DNA from: Vitrella brassicaformis
Taxonomy: Eukaryota > Sar > Vitrellaceae
Length of the DNA stretch: 64,000 nt
Direction of reading: 5' to 3'
Assembly (NCBI GenBank): GCA_001179505.1
Contig: CDMY01000255.1
Location: 374,276 to 438,275, forward strand
Below the pieces are notes generated by a model. That model was not told the origin of the DNA, did no database searches, and worked only from the letters and a program-made list of their open reading frames with translations. The translations under genes were made by a program, and so were the position numbers. Below are positions 31,501 to 43,594 of this stretch, piece by piece (the first letter of the stretch is position 1; each line of letters begins with the position of its first letter).

Positions 31501-34500
31501 CGTTTGAAAGGGTAGCATTGACACTTTTCGACCGTGATGGTGTGTCTTGGACTGGCCAAAACTGATCAGCTCTCTCGAAAGGGGTGCCCACGCTCCACTC
31601 GACCTCATACGCATAGATGGTCTCCCCCTCCATCTCCAACGGTCTCGCCACATACTGGAAATCGCGCGTCGTCGAGGCTGCACCGGCCGCAGGCGACGCC
31701 GTCCCGTTGGTCCTCTGATTCAGTTGCGCGGCCAGCACGAAGCCAAAGCCCTCTGGCACCGTCACCACCGTTTTTGCACCTCCAGATGTGTCGATGATTG
31801 TCTTGGTTGGTGCGTGCTGGTATGCCGATGGCAGCCCTTCCCCCCTGTCGTAGCTGAGGGAGTCAGCCACGCGCAGAGGTGGCACCTGGTGGAGGGCTGG
31901 GACATGTCTCGGGCTGTCAGGCTGCAGAATTGTCATAATGCTCGCCTCTACTGCGGATGGCTCCAGCGTGCCTGCAAAGAAAGGAGTAGTCCATCAAGAG
32001 GGAAAGACCTTTATCCTCTGGTGCAGTTCACTGAAAGAGTGAGCGCCTTGGAGAATCCTCCTGCTGATCGTTGCATCGGCAGCGTCCAGTGGGGCGAGCT
32101 GAGTCTCTCGCACCTTGACGGTAAATGCCTTCTTGCCGCAAAGACCGGCATTCAAACAGGCTGTGGCAGTGAAAACATAAGTGCCAGGCACAAGCTTGTT
32201 TGCAGGAATGAACAGTCGTCTTGATTTGTCTCCCTCGGTCAGATAATCAGCCATATGGATCGGCTGAGAGTCGTTTGTTCCCGTCCATTCTAACGAGGGG
32301 CTCTTGCTGAACAAGGCCGTCACCTCGGCTGGCGGCAGCTGACGGAGACCCGTGCAGCCATATGAGATCAGCACCTCTATCTCCAACAGCAGGGGGTCGC
32401 CCTCCGAAAGTGTTATAGCCGGTGGCTGAAACCCATGGACGACTGGCACTGGGGCTTCATTCGGCAGAATCTGCATCGAGTGGCGGGTGCTGGCACTCTG
32501 GCCCAGGACGTCGGTGATGGTGAGCTCGAAGGTATAGAGGAAGCCCGACGTTAGTGGAGGGGGCAGCATGCCTGTGCCCCACCACTCGGCCGACGCCACG
32601 AAGGAGAGAATGGAGCCGTTGACAAGCTGAGGACTGTTTGAATACACAGTCTGCAGCCGCAGGAGCTCGGCTGATGCTGCCGCTGGTGTCTGTGTCTCGA
32701 GCGCATTCACGTCATGCACTCTCCATTTATACTGAAACACAACACCGAAAGGACACCAGTTGGCCATCCAAAGACACACTTATCTTATATGTACCATTAT
32801 CGGCCACGTGGGAAGCCCAGGGATTGTGGAATAGGCACCGGACAGATCCGCACCCATACACCGAGATATCGCACCCGGCCCTGAGATTATCGCTCTGAGA
32901 GGGATCTGGGGCGTGCCTGCTTCCACCGTGACATTCTGAGCCTCATTTGCCGACCCTAGGGAGAAATTAGCACCTTAGTAGCAGTCATGCACCGATGATG
33001 CCATACAACCCGCTTACCCGGCGCGAATCGGTATCGCCTTATCGCACCTTCTTCGATGGCCAGCACTGAGCCAGGTCTTACAGTCGCCCCTTCGGCAACC
33101 ACAATCCGGGCTGTGCCGGGACTGTCGAACGAGCATGACGCCTGTCCGGCTCTCATATCCCCATTGGTAGCTTCGAGAAGCCGCAAAGGCTCTGCACCAA
33201 ACAGCGACTGGCAGGGGAAGACCCGCTTGGTGGTCGGGGGCCCGCCCGTTGACGCGACGCCCCCGATGACCACCGGATTTGGCGAGAACGAGAGGGAGAT
33301 GGCGGCAAACGAGGGTGAGAATGTGGCGGATACCACCCTTGAAGGGACGGCCTCGACGCATATCGAACTGTATGCACAGAAACACACGTACGCTCCGGTT
33401 GGTTGATTGGACTGCCATGTCATTTGTGTGTGACCTGGGTAGCGGGTAGTTTGGGGCATCGACTGATGGGCTGACTCGGAAGCAGTAGAAGTCATCTTCG
33501 ATGCCACATGTGACATTGCACCCGTCCCCACTTAGCAAGTTGCCTACATCAGAACATGGTTCAGTGACGTTGGAGCATACACACACACACTCTCTTGTCT
33601 GTTTGATCAAGCTTTGCACCGTCGTCACATTGCTCCATAGCCTCGACCAGGATAGAGTCCCCGCAGACAGTTGAGCACTCAGAAAGCTCACCAGACGACG
33701 CAGGCGGCCTGGTACACTCATACCCCTTCTCGATCTTGCACCCTGAATCACATCCATCCCCCGAACTCGTATCGCCGTCATCACACTCCTCCGACGGCTG
33801 GACGATGCCATCGGAGCACCGCGACACTCCTTCGTATCGACATGATTGACAGCTCTCTGTTGATCCTGTTGTGTTGGACGTCTCGCACTCCTCATGTGCA
33901 TCCAGCCGTCCGTTGCCGCATGTCGATTGGCAAATTGAAGGCTTGGGCCCATATGGGCTGTCTACTATCGCTTGGGCAAGATTCAGGTCCACTGAGGGAG
34001 GCAACCCCCCATCAGATCCCGACTCCCGCTGACTCCACAGTTCGACGCTCTCTGACATCGCAATGAGAGCCGTGACGTTGCTGAGATATTCCGAGCGGTT
34101 GACGGGTGGCAACGGCGCTCCTCTGGTGCAGTGGTAGCCTGGTTGTGTCTTGCCGTTGAGGCATCCGAGCGAGAGTGGGTCAGCAGAGGGCATAACAAGA
34201 GGCAGAATGGCGGCGAAGAGGGCTCCCGTGTCACATGTCTCCCCTCCTGTCTCATAGCCATCCCCAAAGATGGGCGAACACACAGACGGCTTGCCCCCCT
34301 GGTGACACACAGCAATATACATAACAGGAGACGATGAAGCAACAGGATACTCCGTGGATGCCTGTGCATTCGTGGCGTGATGGCCCCACCATTTCTTCGC
34401 GTCTATCGCATGAAAAGGTGCTTTCCACGATACACGTCTTGCTGCAGCCGTCACTGGCCCACGCGTTCCCATCGTCGCTGTAAGAACGAGAAGAGGCAGA

Positions 34501-37500
34501 GTACATGATTTGCCAAAAGGGCGTCTGGCTCTTCTTTCGACCATTCTTCCCCCAGTGGGTGGACAGTCCCATCACCACAGTGTGGCCTGCAAACGGATAT
34601 CGGCCGCTTGGCGGCTTGTTGTACTTGGACCTGGTCCTGTCTGGCTGAGAGTGTTTCGTTGATGAGGACGAAGGCGTCGTCTGTGCTCCCCGCTTGAGCA
34701 GTGGATGTCTCGTTGGCTGCAGGGCCGGTCACTTGCAGGAACGTTAGCGGTCCCTGCTCCATCCCTTCAAAGCTTAGCTCACACAGCCAGCCCTCCTCAA
34801 TAAGGCACTGTGAGCTGCAGCCGTCACCATCTACCAGATTGCCTACAGACAGAGAGGAAGAGAGTCCGTGTAGTTCCACGTCGTGGTCGTTTCTCATGAC
34901 AGGTACAGTACCATCGTCACAGCTTTCCTCTTCCTGGACAAAGATGCCGTCGCCACACACCGCTCGGCACTCAGTTGTGCCGTTGATGGGCTCGATCAAG
35001 CACATGTAGCCAGTGAGGATCATGCAAACCCCTGCGTCACACCCCGTCGGCAGCGACGGGGGCATGCCGGATGGGAAGGGAGTGATGCCGTGTGTTGTCC
35101 AGTTGAAGACTCCACTGCCGGCAGGTGTTGATCCTTCACCGAGGCCGATGAGAGGGATGTCGCATTGCTGCACGGCAGAAAGGACGGGCTGAATGCAAGT
35201 GCAAACATCTTCTTTAAGTGCTCGCTCACACCTCATTGCCAACAACAAGACCATCGCCGCAGACCTCTTGGCATACGTCAGTGGATAGGGCAGAGCCTCC
35301 GGCACATTCATAGCCTTCTTCCACAGTGCACTTGGCACTGCACCCTCTCTGCTCGATCCCACCTGGCACATTGATGTATATTGGAATTCACTCTGACGTA
35401 CTATTCGGCTCACCTGTGTCACAGTGTTCGTCGCCGACTCTGAGGCCGTCGTTGCATACCGGCAGACACATGCCGGGGCCAGTGACGCTTTGATGGCACT
35501 CCCACCCTCTTGCTATTCTGCAGTCTGAACAGCCACCGCCTGAGAGGGGCACAGCCAGGGGTCGTAAACGGGGTCCTCTCGACGACAACTCTGTTTGTAT
35601 GCGGTACGTACCATGGGACTGGTTCCCCAGGTCGCATTCCTCATTGTCGGATTTGAAGGCGTCGCCACATTCGGCTGCGCACTCCTGCTTGCACCTGCAA
35701 ATGATGGCCCGGTCTGGAGTCGACAAAGGAACGCCTTCAGGTACAAAGCACTCGCGAGGGCACGCACACTGGAATCCCTGCTCGATCCGACACCGATCAT
35801 CGCATCCGTCCGCAGCCAGTAGATTGCCTACATGCATACAATCACAAGAGGGGTCCGTCCGTCGGCGACGCTTCAGCGTCCTTGACCATCATCGCATTGC
35901 TCATGCGGCGACTCCAGCACGCCATTCCCACACGTCGAGGGACACTTGAGCGGCTCCCCCGGCGACCTCAAGGAGCATTCGGAAGGCCCCTTGATGAGGG
36001 GCAGCTGGACGCCGGGCGTGAGGGTGAGGCGATCCACTGATGGCGAGTTGGCGAGCTCTTCGCGCATTCTCTTGTATACCGCGGCGGCTGATGGGTCTAG
36101 ACTTGCGGGGCAGCACTCGTACGATTCCTCAACAAGACATGAAGGGGAGCAGCCATCGCCGCCGCTGAGACACACGAAAGATGCTCCAAGTATGTCCAGA
36201 TGCGGAACCTGTTGCCTCATCCCTTACACGATATTCATGTCATCGCAACTCTCCCCTCCAGCTGTGTAGCCGTCCCCGCAGATGGGAAAGCATGTCGACC
36301 GTCTTGCTTCCGTCATGATGTCGATGGCACATTCCCAGAAGGGCTCGATGGTACAACTCGACGAGCAGCCCTGTAGGACAAGCGCTGCAGAAGGAGGGTG
36401 GATTACTTGACGCTTGTTCACCTTACGTCATCGTTGTGTGTGTTGCCGTCATCGCTAGAAAGGGACGACAGGAAGAAACGTGAGTCGGTGTCACCATATT
36501 TGTGCACAAGATTTGCTCTCTCGCCTGCCTCACCACTCTTCCAATCCCAGCTTGCGACCATCGCCACAGATGGGGACGCAAGGCTGCCCCTCCCCCACTT
36601 CAGCCCTCATTGGACACACCCAGCCTTCTTCAACAGTGCAATTGGGGTAGGCACATCCATCCGCAGACCTCGTGTCGCCGTCACACTGATGAAAAAGGAG
36701 ATCAGACAGCATCCAATAATTCTTTGGGTGCATGTCTCAGCAAGCAGCTCGTGATATCACTTGCTCGGTGTCCTTGATCATCATGTCTCCGCACAGGGGG
36801 TGGCAGACCGACAGACTGATTGCGGGCCCACCACCCTCGGGCAGAGTGTCTGAGGTGGCTGAGTCTTCATGGCAAAAGTAACCTCTCTCAATCTCGCAGA
36901 AGACGCTACAGCCATCGCCATTCACCAGGTTTCCTACATGGGAAAACAGCGAAAGTACGTCAACAGGAACGGCGATCTTGTCTTACCATCATCACACTGT
37001 TGTCCCACAAATGTCCCTGAACCTGAGTAGGCAGTCAAATAGTAGGGACGACAGTGGTATCTGTACATGAGAAACGCATCTATTGTGGTTCATTGATCTG
37101 CTTTCTTTCGTGATACCGGTTGCTGCTCCGCCCCTTCGTTCTGGCATCCGAATCCCGTCAGAGCACTCGGGCACGCACATGTCCGGCTGATATTGTCGAT
37201 GGGCCCACTTCTCAACGCCAGCAGGCACCCGTGGCCGATAGCAGCTGAGCGAGAAAACAAAGACAGAGCGAAGGCGGATATCTGATGAGTTAGGCGAAGT
37301 TCTGTTTCCTACGTGAAGCCCTTCTCAATCTGACAGGTCCGGCTACACCCGTCGCCGGAGAGGGTATTGGAATCATCGCACTATGTCACCAAGCAGACAG
37401 ATACAGAGGTCTAAGAGTGAGGCAGAAGTGGCCTAGGTGTGTTCTCACTTGTTCTAGGGGCTTGATAAGCAGAGAGTCCCCGCATTTGGGCAAGCAGAGG

Positions 37501-40500
37501 TCAGGCTGTCCCGTCTTGGCGCGGCTGAAACACTCCCACCCCTCCTCTACTTGGCAGACTTCATTGCATCCGTCCCCTCCGATCAAGTCTCCGTCATCAC
37601 AGGCCTGTGTCCACAGGATCTAGGTGGCAAACTACTTCGGGCAGATTGAGTGCACTGACCTCATGCGCAGGGACACGATATCCATCTGAGCAATTCGGGA
37701 TGCACGCCGAACCATTGATGCCGAGGACTTCATCGCACAGCCAGCCCTTTTCGATGCGGCAAAGGTGGTCGCAGCCGTCGTTTGGGTTTAGATTACCTGC
37801 AATACATCAAGCGGGACACCGTAAGTGTGAGAGCGTCTCCCTCTAAGCGCCGTCGAAGCCTTACCATCATCACACTCCTCAAGGCCGTAGGGATTCAGTT
37901 TGCCGTCCCCGCAAGCCTCCCGCAGACACAGCTCGACGCCGTTCCTCATCTCCTCCAGATTGGTCTTGTTCACTCTCAAATCACCGATAGCGCTCTGCGC
38001 ATCCGCAGGGTACTGCTTCAGCCGCACACAGACCCAGCCGGGAGCCACTTTGCACTCTCTTGTGCATCCGTCATTATTGTTGATGTTGGCGTCATCACAT
38101 CTGGGCAGCGACAAGCAAAGAACTTGACGGGGCAGATGTCCGAACATTCACTCCTTACTCTTCGCCTCCAAAGCGGAAGCCGTCTGGACACGTGGCTTGG
38201 CACTCACTTGTGAAGCTCTCCAATGATGGACTCCAGACGTCCTTGCACGTGAATCCGAAACGTGTCTCGATGGTGCAGTTGGACGAACAGCCGTCTCCGT
38301 CGATCAGGTTGCCTGCAAATCAGACACAGATTCGTCATTGCATAGCTCGGCAATTCGTATCCCTGAGCTGCCCCTTCGCATGAGAGATTGACCATCGTCA
38401 CACTCCTCGCGTCTGTATGCTTCGAGATGGATGCTGTTCGTCTCATTGACCGTCTCGTCAATGTAGATATACACGTCTGATGAGCAGACAAACACATTCG
38501 TGGATGGACAGACAAGAAAGCGGCCTTCTTTGCGGTATACACACGTCCGTCGCCTGCACATACAACGACAAGGTGGCGGATGCAACGACATTGGCCGCTA
38601 CAGTCAAAGTCGTTGGCATGAGGTGCACGCACCGCAGTCAATGTTGCAATCATCGTGTCCAGACGGGCCAGGCGAGCACGAATAGAACTTCTCCACCAAT
38701 CCATGATTGTCACAACCATCGTTCTCGAGCCTGTTCATATCGTCGCACTCCTCAGAGCCCACACGGATCTAAAATTAAACACATGCGTGGCAAATGACAG
38801 ATGCGTGTGAGGCGCGTGACGCGTGTGAGGCGGGCTGTAATGTTCGTTCATCTTCTCTGACCCACCCCGTCTCCGTGGATGGGGCTGCAGTACAAGTACT
38901 GCGTGATATTGTCAGGGGCATTCCAACGAAGGCCACACGTCCAACCTGTCTCTATCTCACACCAACTGTTGCACCCATCTCCTACCAAAAGAATATACAA
39001 TGGACAAGCATCCAGGGGAAGGAATCGCCTCACCTGGCTGGATGTTTGCGTCGTCGCACCCCTCGCTCTCTTCTCTGATGCCATCGCCGCACAAACCAAC
39101 CGTCCTCGCCACAAATACATCCGAGGGGGGCGATTGGCCCGTGCTCGTCTGAACTGACAGTCGTAGGCCGTAACTCGTCGATGATCGGAGATTTGGCAAG
39201 ATCAAATGAGTGTCGAATCCGCTGAGTGTCATTGTTCTGCTTGGCAGCTCAGCCCAATTTGTGCCAAGTCCACGAGCATCTTCATAGACTTCCAACAACA
39301 TCTCCAAGACGGGCAACCCGCCGGACAGGGTCGGACGATATGTCACGTTGAGTGCCAGAGAGGTCGAATAGGCCTTGCGAAGCGCGAAAGAGGTCAGGGG
39401 AGGCTTTGATGGGGCCATGAATCGCGTCGTAAAGTCTGCATACGAGAGCGCTACGGGATTGCCGTAATAGTCTTGATATGAAAGCCGGATGCGATAGCGA
39501 GTGCCGTCTCTCAGGTACCCAGTAAAGGGAGCAAGGATGGGCTCTGTTGTGACCGCATGAGTGACCTTTGACGTCGGTTGCTGACTCGCGGTGCGGAGTA
39601 GCGGGTGGGGCGCCATTGATGGGCTCGAAGGGTCAAGGAAAAGGTCATTCACCAGTAGCTGCATGTGAGTAGAGGAGCGATGACGTGCATCGCGCTTTCA
39701 CCAATGTTTTTTTCACCTCAATCGTTTTCCACACGCCATATTCTTCCATCTTGGGCACAACCGTGAAGGAATATGGGGCGATAGGATCTCTGGCGCCCTG
39801 ATCCCACTCAACCATCTCTGAAAGCGGCAAATGAGAATGACATGTCACACAAATGGCCAGTCATTCTTGCTTTCCTTGCCGTCGTGCCTTCAATATCGAC
39901 GAGGAGCGACCCAGCTTTCGCGGGCTCGGGGATGCGATAGGAGATGCTGAGCGGCTGAGACACGGGAAGCGAGTCGACCTGGAGTTGAGCCGACTCGGTA
40001 AATCGATCGATCCAATGGAACAGATCGTATACATAGGTGCTATTCGCCTCATTGCCATCGGCATCTTGTGCTTGCAGTTCCAAATCATAGGAAGCACCAT
40101 CCACGAGGCCGATCGATGCTCCATCGCTGCTGTTGAAATCGTCGACCAACAGCGGACCACCTCGATGTATCTGCGCTGGCAAGTATGGCGATACGTTGCT
40201 GTCGATGCTTCGGCTTAGGTTGGACGCCGTAAGCAGCAGGTCATGTGGCCCCTGCTGGCAGCCCTCCCAACTCAGCCTCAAGTAGTAGGGCGCGCCAGTG
40301 TCGTTGACGGGAGAGGACGGAGAGAGGGATAATATCAGGAAGGCAGTCCACTCCGCCATTGCCTCAGGCAGGTGATAGCGTAGGTTAATTTCTTGATGCA
40401 GCCAGGACCCGTTGTGGAGGCTGACCAGCTCGGGGGCCTCCGTATAGTTGTCCTGCCTGAGGGTGAGCCGTGTCGCCGTGACATTGGCCTGCTCGTGATC

Positions 40501-42198
40501 AAACACATCTTGATAAGACACGATGAGATCGTAGATGGCGCCTTCTAGCAGACGGTGGTGGAAGTCAGTGTCCTCCAGCGGCACGGGGAGGGAGCCATTG
40601 GAGGATATCGATGTGAACAGGGGGCTGGCCGAGTCCGTCATGAACGGATGCCAGTGCTGGGACATATTGACTGAGTTGATATAGACCCTGCAGACGGAAA
40701 CGGAGCAGAAGAGAAAAAAGATATCGGGGTCTCTCACGTGTCACACTTTTCTTTCTGTCCACTGACACGAAGCTGCCCGCTCTTGCGAAGTCCGCATTGA
40801 CAGTGAGGATGTGGGGCGTGTCGGGATCGGTCACAAGCCTGATCTCGTCTGAGAAGACGTCTAAAGGGGCATTGACGAGCGTGATCGTCACTGTGTTGTG
40901 AGATGGCCACTCGGGCAGCACAACCTCAATGGCCAGCCGCTGCGAAACGTCTGTGTTTGGCGCTGGAACGTGAATGACCTGCCCACCCAGACAAGTCGAG
41001 GGGGGTAGCTGTCGAGCCATTCCATCGCCTTACTTACCGGCTCCATGGTCGACTCATCAGTGGGAATCTTTGATATCTCCTCATACACTGGACCCCCTCC
41101 CCAGCACGTGGCATTCCCATCTGTATCCAGTCCACAGATGAACGACCCCCCGGCAGCCACATCCTTGGTCTTTAAGGGGGGCGTATCACACTGGCCGTTG
41201 TCATTGGAACCCCAGCAGTGCGTCATTGCTAGGCTATCGATGCCACAGCAATGAAACGATCCGCAAGACACCTAAAAGGAGGGGGGAGGGGGCAGGGAAG
41301 AGAAGATAGGCTTGTTTTCTCCACCAAAGGCACCCGCTGACCTTGTCCCAGAATACTGTGTCTTGATTGTCTTGGTATATATCGCCGAGAACGGGCGGTG
41401 TCGTTTGCCCAAATGCCTGCAAGCCCCAACATGTGACCTGTGCAGCATCCAGGACGGCACAGCAGACGTCCTCGTAACAGCTCAAATCACTCCAGCTGTC
41501 CACGGCTGCCAAGGCAGGAGGGCTCGTGCGGGCGTCGGGGACGCCCCAACATACCAACACCTGAACAAAAGGAACCCAAATGCGCCAAGAGCGCTTCGTG
41601 CAATCAAGATTCTATCTACCTTGGTGAGTGTGGATGCGCATGTGTGGTACGTGCCAGCAGCAATGAGGTCGTATCTCCCCTGATAAGAAGGGGGGACGCT
41701 GCTCTGCCGGTTGGAGTTGTCACCAAAGCAATAAACATGGTTCAAATTCGTCACGCCACATGAATGGAAGCCGCCGGCCGTCAGCGAAGTGAAATGCTCG
41801 TTCTTCGCCAGGTCCTGTGTCGGAACGTCCAGCTGCCCCTCACTGCCTCTCCCCCAGCAGTGTGCCGTCGGCAGTGCAGAGCCCAGGGTCAGCAGATCAT
41901 CTTGCAGTGCAAGCGTTGGCACGGACGGGAAGCCGCTGCCCGGCCCTGCTTGGGTAACGCCGCATGCGTGGAACGGTCCGGCCGACAGCTGGGAGAAGAG
42001 GAAGCCCACTGGAGGCATCGTGCGGCCAGTGAGGTCTTGGCCGCCATGCCATCCCACAGCAGTGCCGTGCGGGGCGGCAATAGCCAGACAGTAGTCATCT
42101 CCACAGTCGATGTGGTCGAAGTGAATAGTAACCGAGGCAGCGGGCATCGCAAAGCTCATCAGAAACGTCCACACACGCCTCCACCGCGACATTTTCAT
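26025..42198 (-). CDS. Giant polycystin-1-like receptor: RCC1-like propeller, beta-sandwich repeats, cysteine-rich CDDG array, REJ, EGF, GPS, multi-pass membrane domain
   Basis: I read this as one gene of roughly 4,500 codons with dozens of short introns. The ATG at 42196-42198 opens a signal peptide (RRVWTFLMSFAMPAASV). Next come seven RCC1-like blades, Asn-rich beta-sandwich repeats, about 18 cysteine-rich repeats, a REJ-like region, an EGF-like unit, a GPS autoproteolysis motif, a first membrane helix, a disordered acidic/Pro/Gln loop and four to five more helices, ending at 26025. REJ plus GPS plus multi-pass membrane regions is the polycystin-1/REJ receptor plan; the PLAT domain normally found after the first helix is not seen. 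The exon chain shows no internal promoter-like spacer and all parts are extracellular-type until the GPS, which supports one gene. The junctions were inferred by eye, so a split into two genes (for example near 39,000) is possible. Introns here are about 50-90 bases and mostly lack the microsatellites seen in neighbouring genes. Likely a cell-surface or ciliary adhesion/mechanosensory receptor (inference). Confidence 0.7.
28570..30960 (-). other. EGF-like unit and GPS motif of the giant receptor
   Basis: An EGF-like six-cysteine unit (CSEHCGEHGRCPN ... RCVCDAGWEGVACD) lies near 30610-30370. A long GAIN-like region follows. At about 28770-28620 the exon reads YVCVVWDPGHEQWRYAFEHG, then CQPTT, then VSCTCPLLTTAANATM. 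The C-x-W...W...GC...C-x-C-x-H/L-x-T spacing is a GPS site; the usual His before the cleavage Leu/Thr region is replaced (CPLLTT), so self-cleavage is uncertain. Confidence 0.65.
30985..33480 (-). other. REJ-like region of the giant receptor
   Basis: The region carries features of the receptor-for-egg-jelly module shared with polycystin-1: LSFSPNPVVIG and GTARIVVAEGATVRPGSVLA, then LRAIISGPGAISRC, then YTFELTITDVLGQSAS, RRLFIPANKLVPGTYVFTAT, and GLWEADFDLRGWSADHLPLA with YRFEY. Order and spacing (C-x..W, LxIPxxxLxxGxxYxF, then GxxLxTxFxLxAxGWxDxxxPLxYxF) match the family. Assignment is by eye. Confidence 0.65.
33490..39060 (-). repeat. Array of about 18 cysteine-rich CDDG/GDGC repeats in the giant receptor
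   Basis: Each unit follows the plan C-G-D-G...E-x-C-D-D-G...G-D-G-C-x-x-x-C-x-[IV]-E-x-G-[WY]-x-C, the signature of the DUF4215 / Myxococcus-type cysteine-rich repeat. Examples are EECDDGDTSSGDGCDSGC (about 33770), NLVDGDGCSSQCLIEEGWLC (about 34810), DGCNEVCQVEEGWECF (about 37560) and NNNDGCTRECKVAPGWVC (about 38070). Some units are degenerate (for example HGDGV, EECETS). Introns repeatedly fall between the CDDG half and the GDGC half. The protein role is probably an extended, disulfide-rich stalk. Confidence 0.8.
39150..40735 (-). other. Beta-sandwich repeats of the giant receptor
   Basis: Three repeats share a core of L-x-[DE]-G-x-x-Y-x-[LI]-x-[LV]-x-x-Q-D followed by an Asn-rich strand: LLEGAIYDLIVSYQD (about 40550), LVDGASYDLELQAQDADGN (about 40090) and LRDGTRYRIRLSYQDYYGN (about 39490). 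The last leads into a fibronectin-III-like segment (STSYGLRLSVQTSTGQSPPS). Many NxS/T sites suggest heavy N-glycosylation. Confidence 0.55.
41050..42180 (-). other. Seven RCC1-like blades of the giant receptor
   Basis: The N-terminal exons encode seven units with the pattern G-x-x-H/Y-x-C-x-x...C/G-W/F-G: GDDYCLAI...VGWHGG, GPFHACGV...HCWGRG, GGFHSCGV...VYCFGDN, GTYHTCAS...LVCWGVPD, EDVCCAV...VTCWGLQ, GSFHCCGI...THCWGSND, and GGSFICGL...ATCWGGGP. Seven units is the blade number of RCC1-family propellers. Extra cysteines suggest disulfides between strands, suited to a secreted propeller. Confidence 0.7.
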
Positions 42199-43113
42199 GG
42201 CGACCTGATTGTCGCGAATAGCGGCTGCCTGGTGTTGGTTGGCTCAAGGGTTCCCCCTGCTGAGAGAACCTCTTTCTGTCTTTTCTTTCTTCTTCGGAGT
42301 TTCCAAAATATGCATGCATGCACTCTGTGAGGGGCGCCCCCGGCGTCCGCGTACAACTTTGAAGCAGATGGGCCCTTACAAGTGTGCAAAGACGCAGGAT
42401 ACGCTGCGCTCTTTGCCGACTTCAGCGGGCACGGGCCGCAGGACGGTTCAATTGGGACGGTTCGATCGCACTGCAAGTCCCTGTGGTGCACACTTTACCT
42501 TTGAGAGCAGCAGAAAAGCAAAGCAAAGCACCCGTACACACACATCTACCACCCTGCGTTTCACATCAAGCTGCAAACACTCATCCAACGCAACGCCAAC
42601 AGGTGCGTCCAACCCGAAAGCTGATGGGAACAAAACGGGTTTGCCTTCCTCACACCACAGGGGCTTCGCTTGCTCTTCTGCTACGTAAGCGTCAGCCGTC
42701 CGATGAGAAAAACAATACCGACGCCCAAATATGAGCCGGTGAGAAAAGCAATATCGTCGCACTTCCCTCGCACAGTCATGACATCCTATGGCGCTCCTCG
42801 CGCTCGAAACTCAGGCAATATATGAGCCTCTATGAAAATCGATAAAGGCAGCCACGCACATGCAATGTAGACAGTCGCACATGTAGACAAACAAACAAGC
42901 CCTCGCGGGGGAGAGATGCGATAGATAGGTAGAGAGTCGCCTTCGTGCCGATCGGCGTCAGAAGGCAGGCAGAGGAAGTGAGTCATCGATACACAGATGC
43001 TGCACGCAGGTAGTCAGACACTTGGCCAGTCAAGCCTGCACACCCCTACACGCAGACACACACAGGCAGATGGAGGCGTGCCGCACACTCACCACCCTCC
43101 CTCCTGTCTCACC
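42199..43113. other. Spacer upstream of the giant receptor; no gene seen
   Basis: This 0.9-kb spacer must contain the receptor promoter. It holds a short imperfect direct repeat at about 42701-42758 (GAGAAAAnCAATAnCG core, twice) and an A-rich stretch near 42510. It has no AGCTCGCA octamer that I could find. Open frames show no domain. Confidence 0.45.
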
Positions 43114-43594
43114 TCAAGTGCTGCCGCCCGGGAGAGCCTCATCAACTAACAGGCCGTTGGTGTCGTCTGTTGGTGGTGGCGCTGCTGACTCGAACCTGAC
43201 GTCAGCGAAGCCGAGATCAGGTGACACCGTGCTGGAGGTGTAGTATTCCCCATAGCCGGCCTCGTATGGCTCGTAGGTGGTGCTGGTGTCGGTGCCATAG
43301 CCAGCTTCATCGTATGGCTCGTAGGTGGTGCTGGTGTCGGTGCCATAGCCAGCTTCATTGTATGGCTCGTAGGTGGTGGTGACGGGACCGACTTGGAGGC
43401 CTCGCAAAGATGGAGCCTGCAAGGGAACGGCATATGAACGGCACACCCAATGAGACACGAAGAGCCACGCATGTGGCGCATTCATGGCACAAGATTTGCT
43501 GACGCATCACCTGCATGTCGTCTGCGGCAGCTAGGGGGGTGAGGACGGCCACGAGGCAGAGGGCCACGCACACGAACATCGACACGCCGGACAT
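43114..43594 (-). CDS. Small secreted protein with YEPY/GYGTDTS tandem repeats
   Basis: The ATG at 43592-43594 gives a clear signal peptide (MSGVSMFVCVALCLVAVLTP, then LAAADDMQ). An intron of about 90 bases follows. The second exon encodes LRGLQVGP, then three 16-residue units TTYEPYNEAGYGTDTS, TTYEPYDEAGYGTDTS and TTYEPYEAGYGEYYTS, and an acidic C-terminus ending at 43114. The mature protein is about 100 residues, rich in Tyr, Gly, Thr, Glu and Asp and has no cysteine after the signal peptide in this model. I do not recognise the family. Composition suggests an extracellular matrix or cell-wall protein, possibly cross-linked through tyrosine; that is inference. Confidence 0.65.
43238..43381 (-). 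repeat. 48-bp coding tandem repeat
   Basis: Two nearly identical 48-bp units and one diverged unit encode the YEPY/GYGTDTS repeat of the small secreted protein. The two best units differ at very few bases, indicating recent expansion. Confidence 0.75.

Noticed and set aside
33490-39060. CDDG array considered as a set of separate small genes
   Set aside because: No start codons with signal peptides or promoter-like spacers separate the units, and exon ends join half-repeats in frame.
42701-42758. Short direct repeat (GAGAAAAnCAATAnCG) upstream of the giant gene
   Set aside because: Only two imperfect copies of about 22 bases; could be chance or a minor promoter element, too weak to claim.
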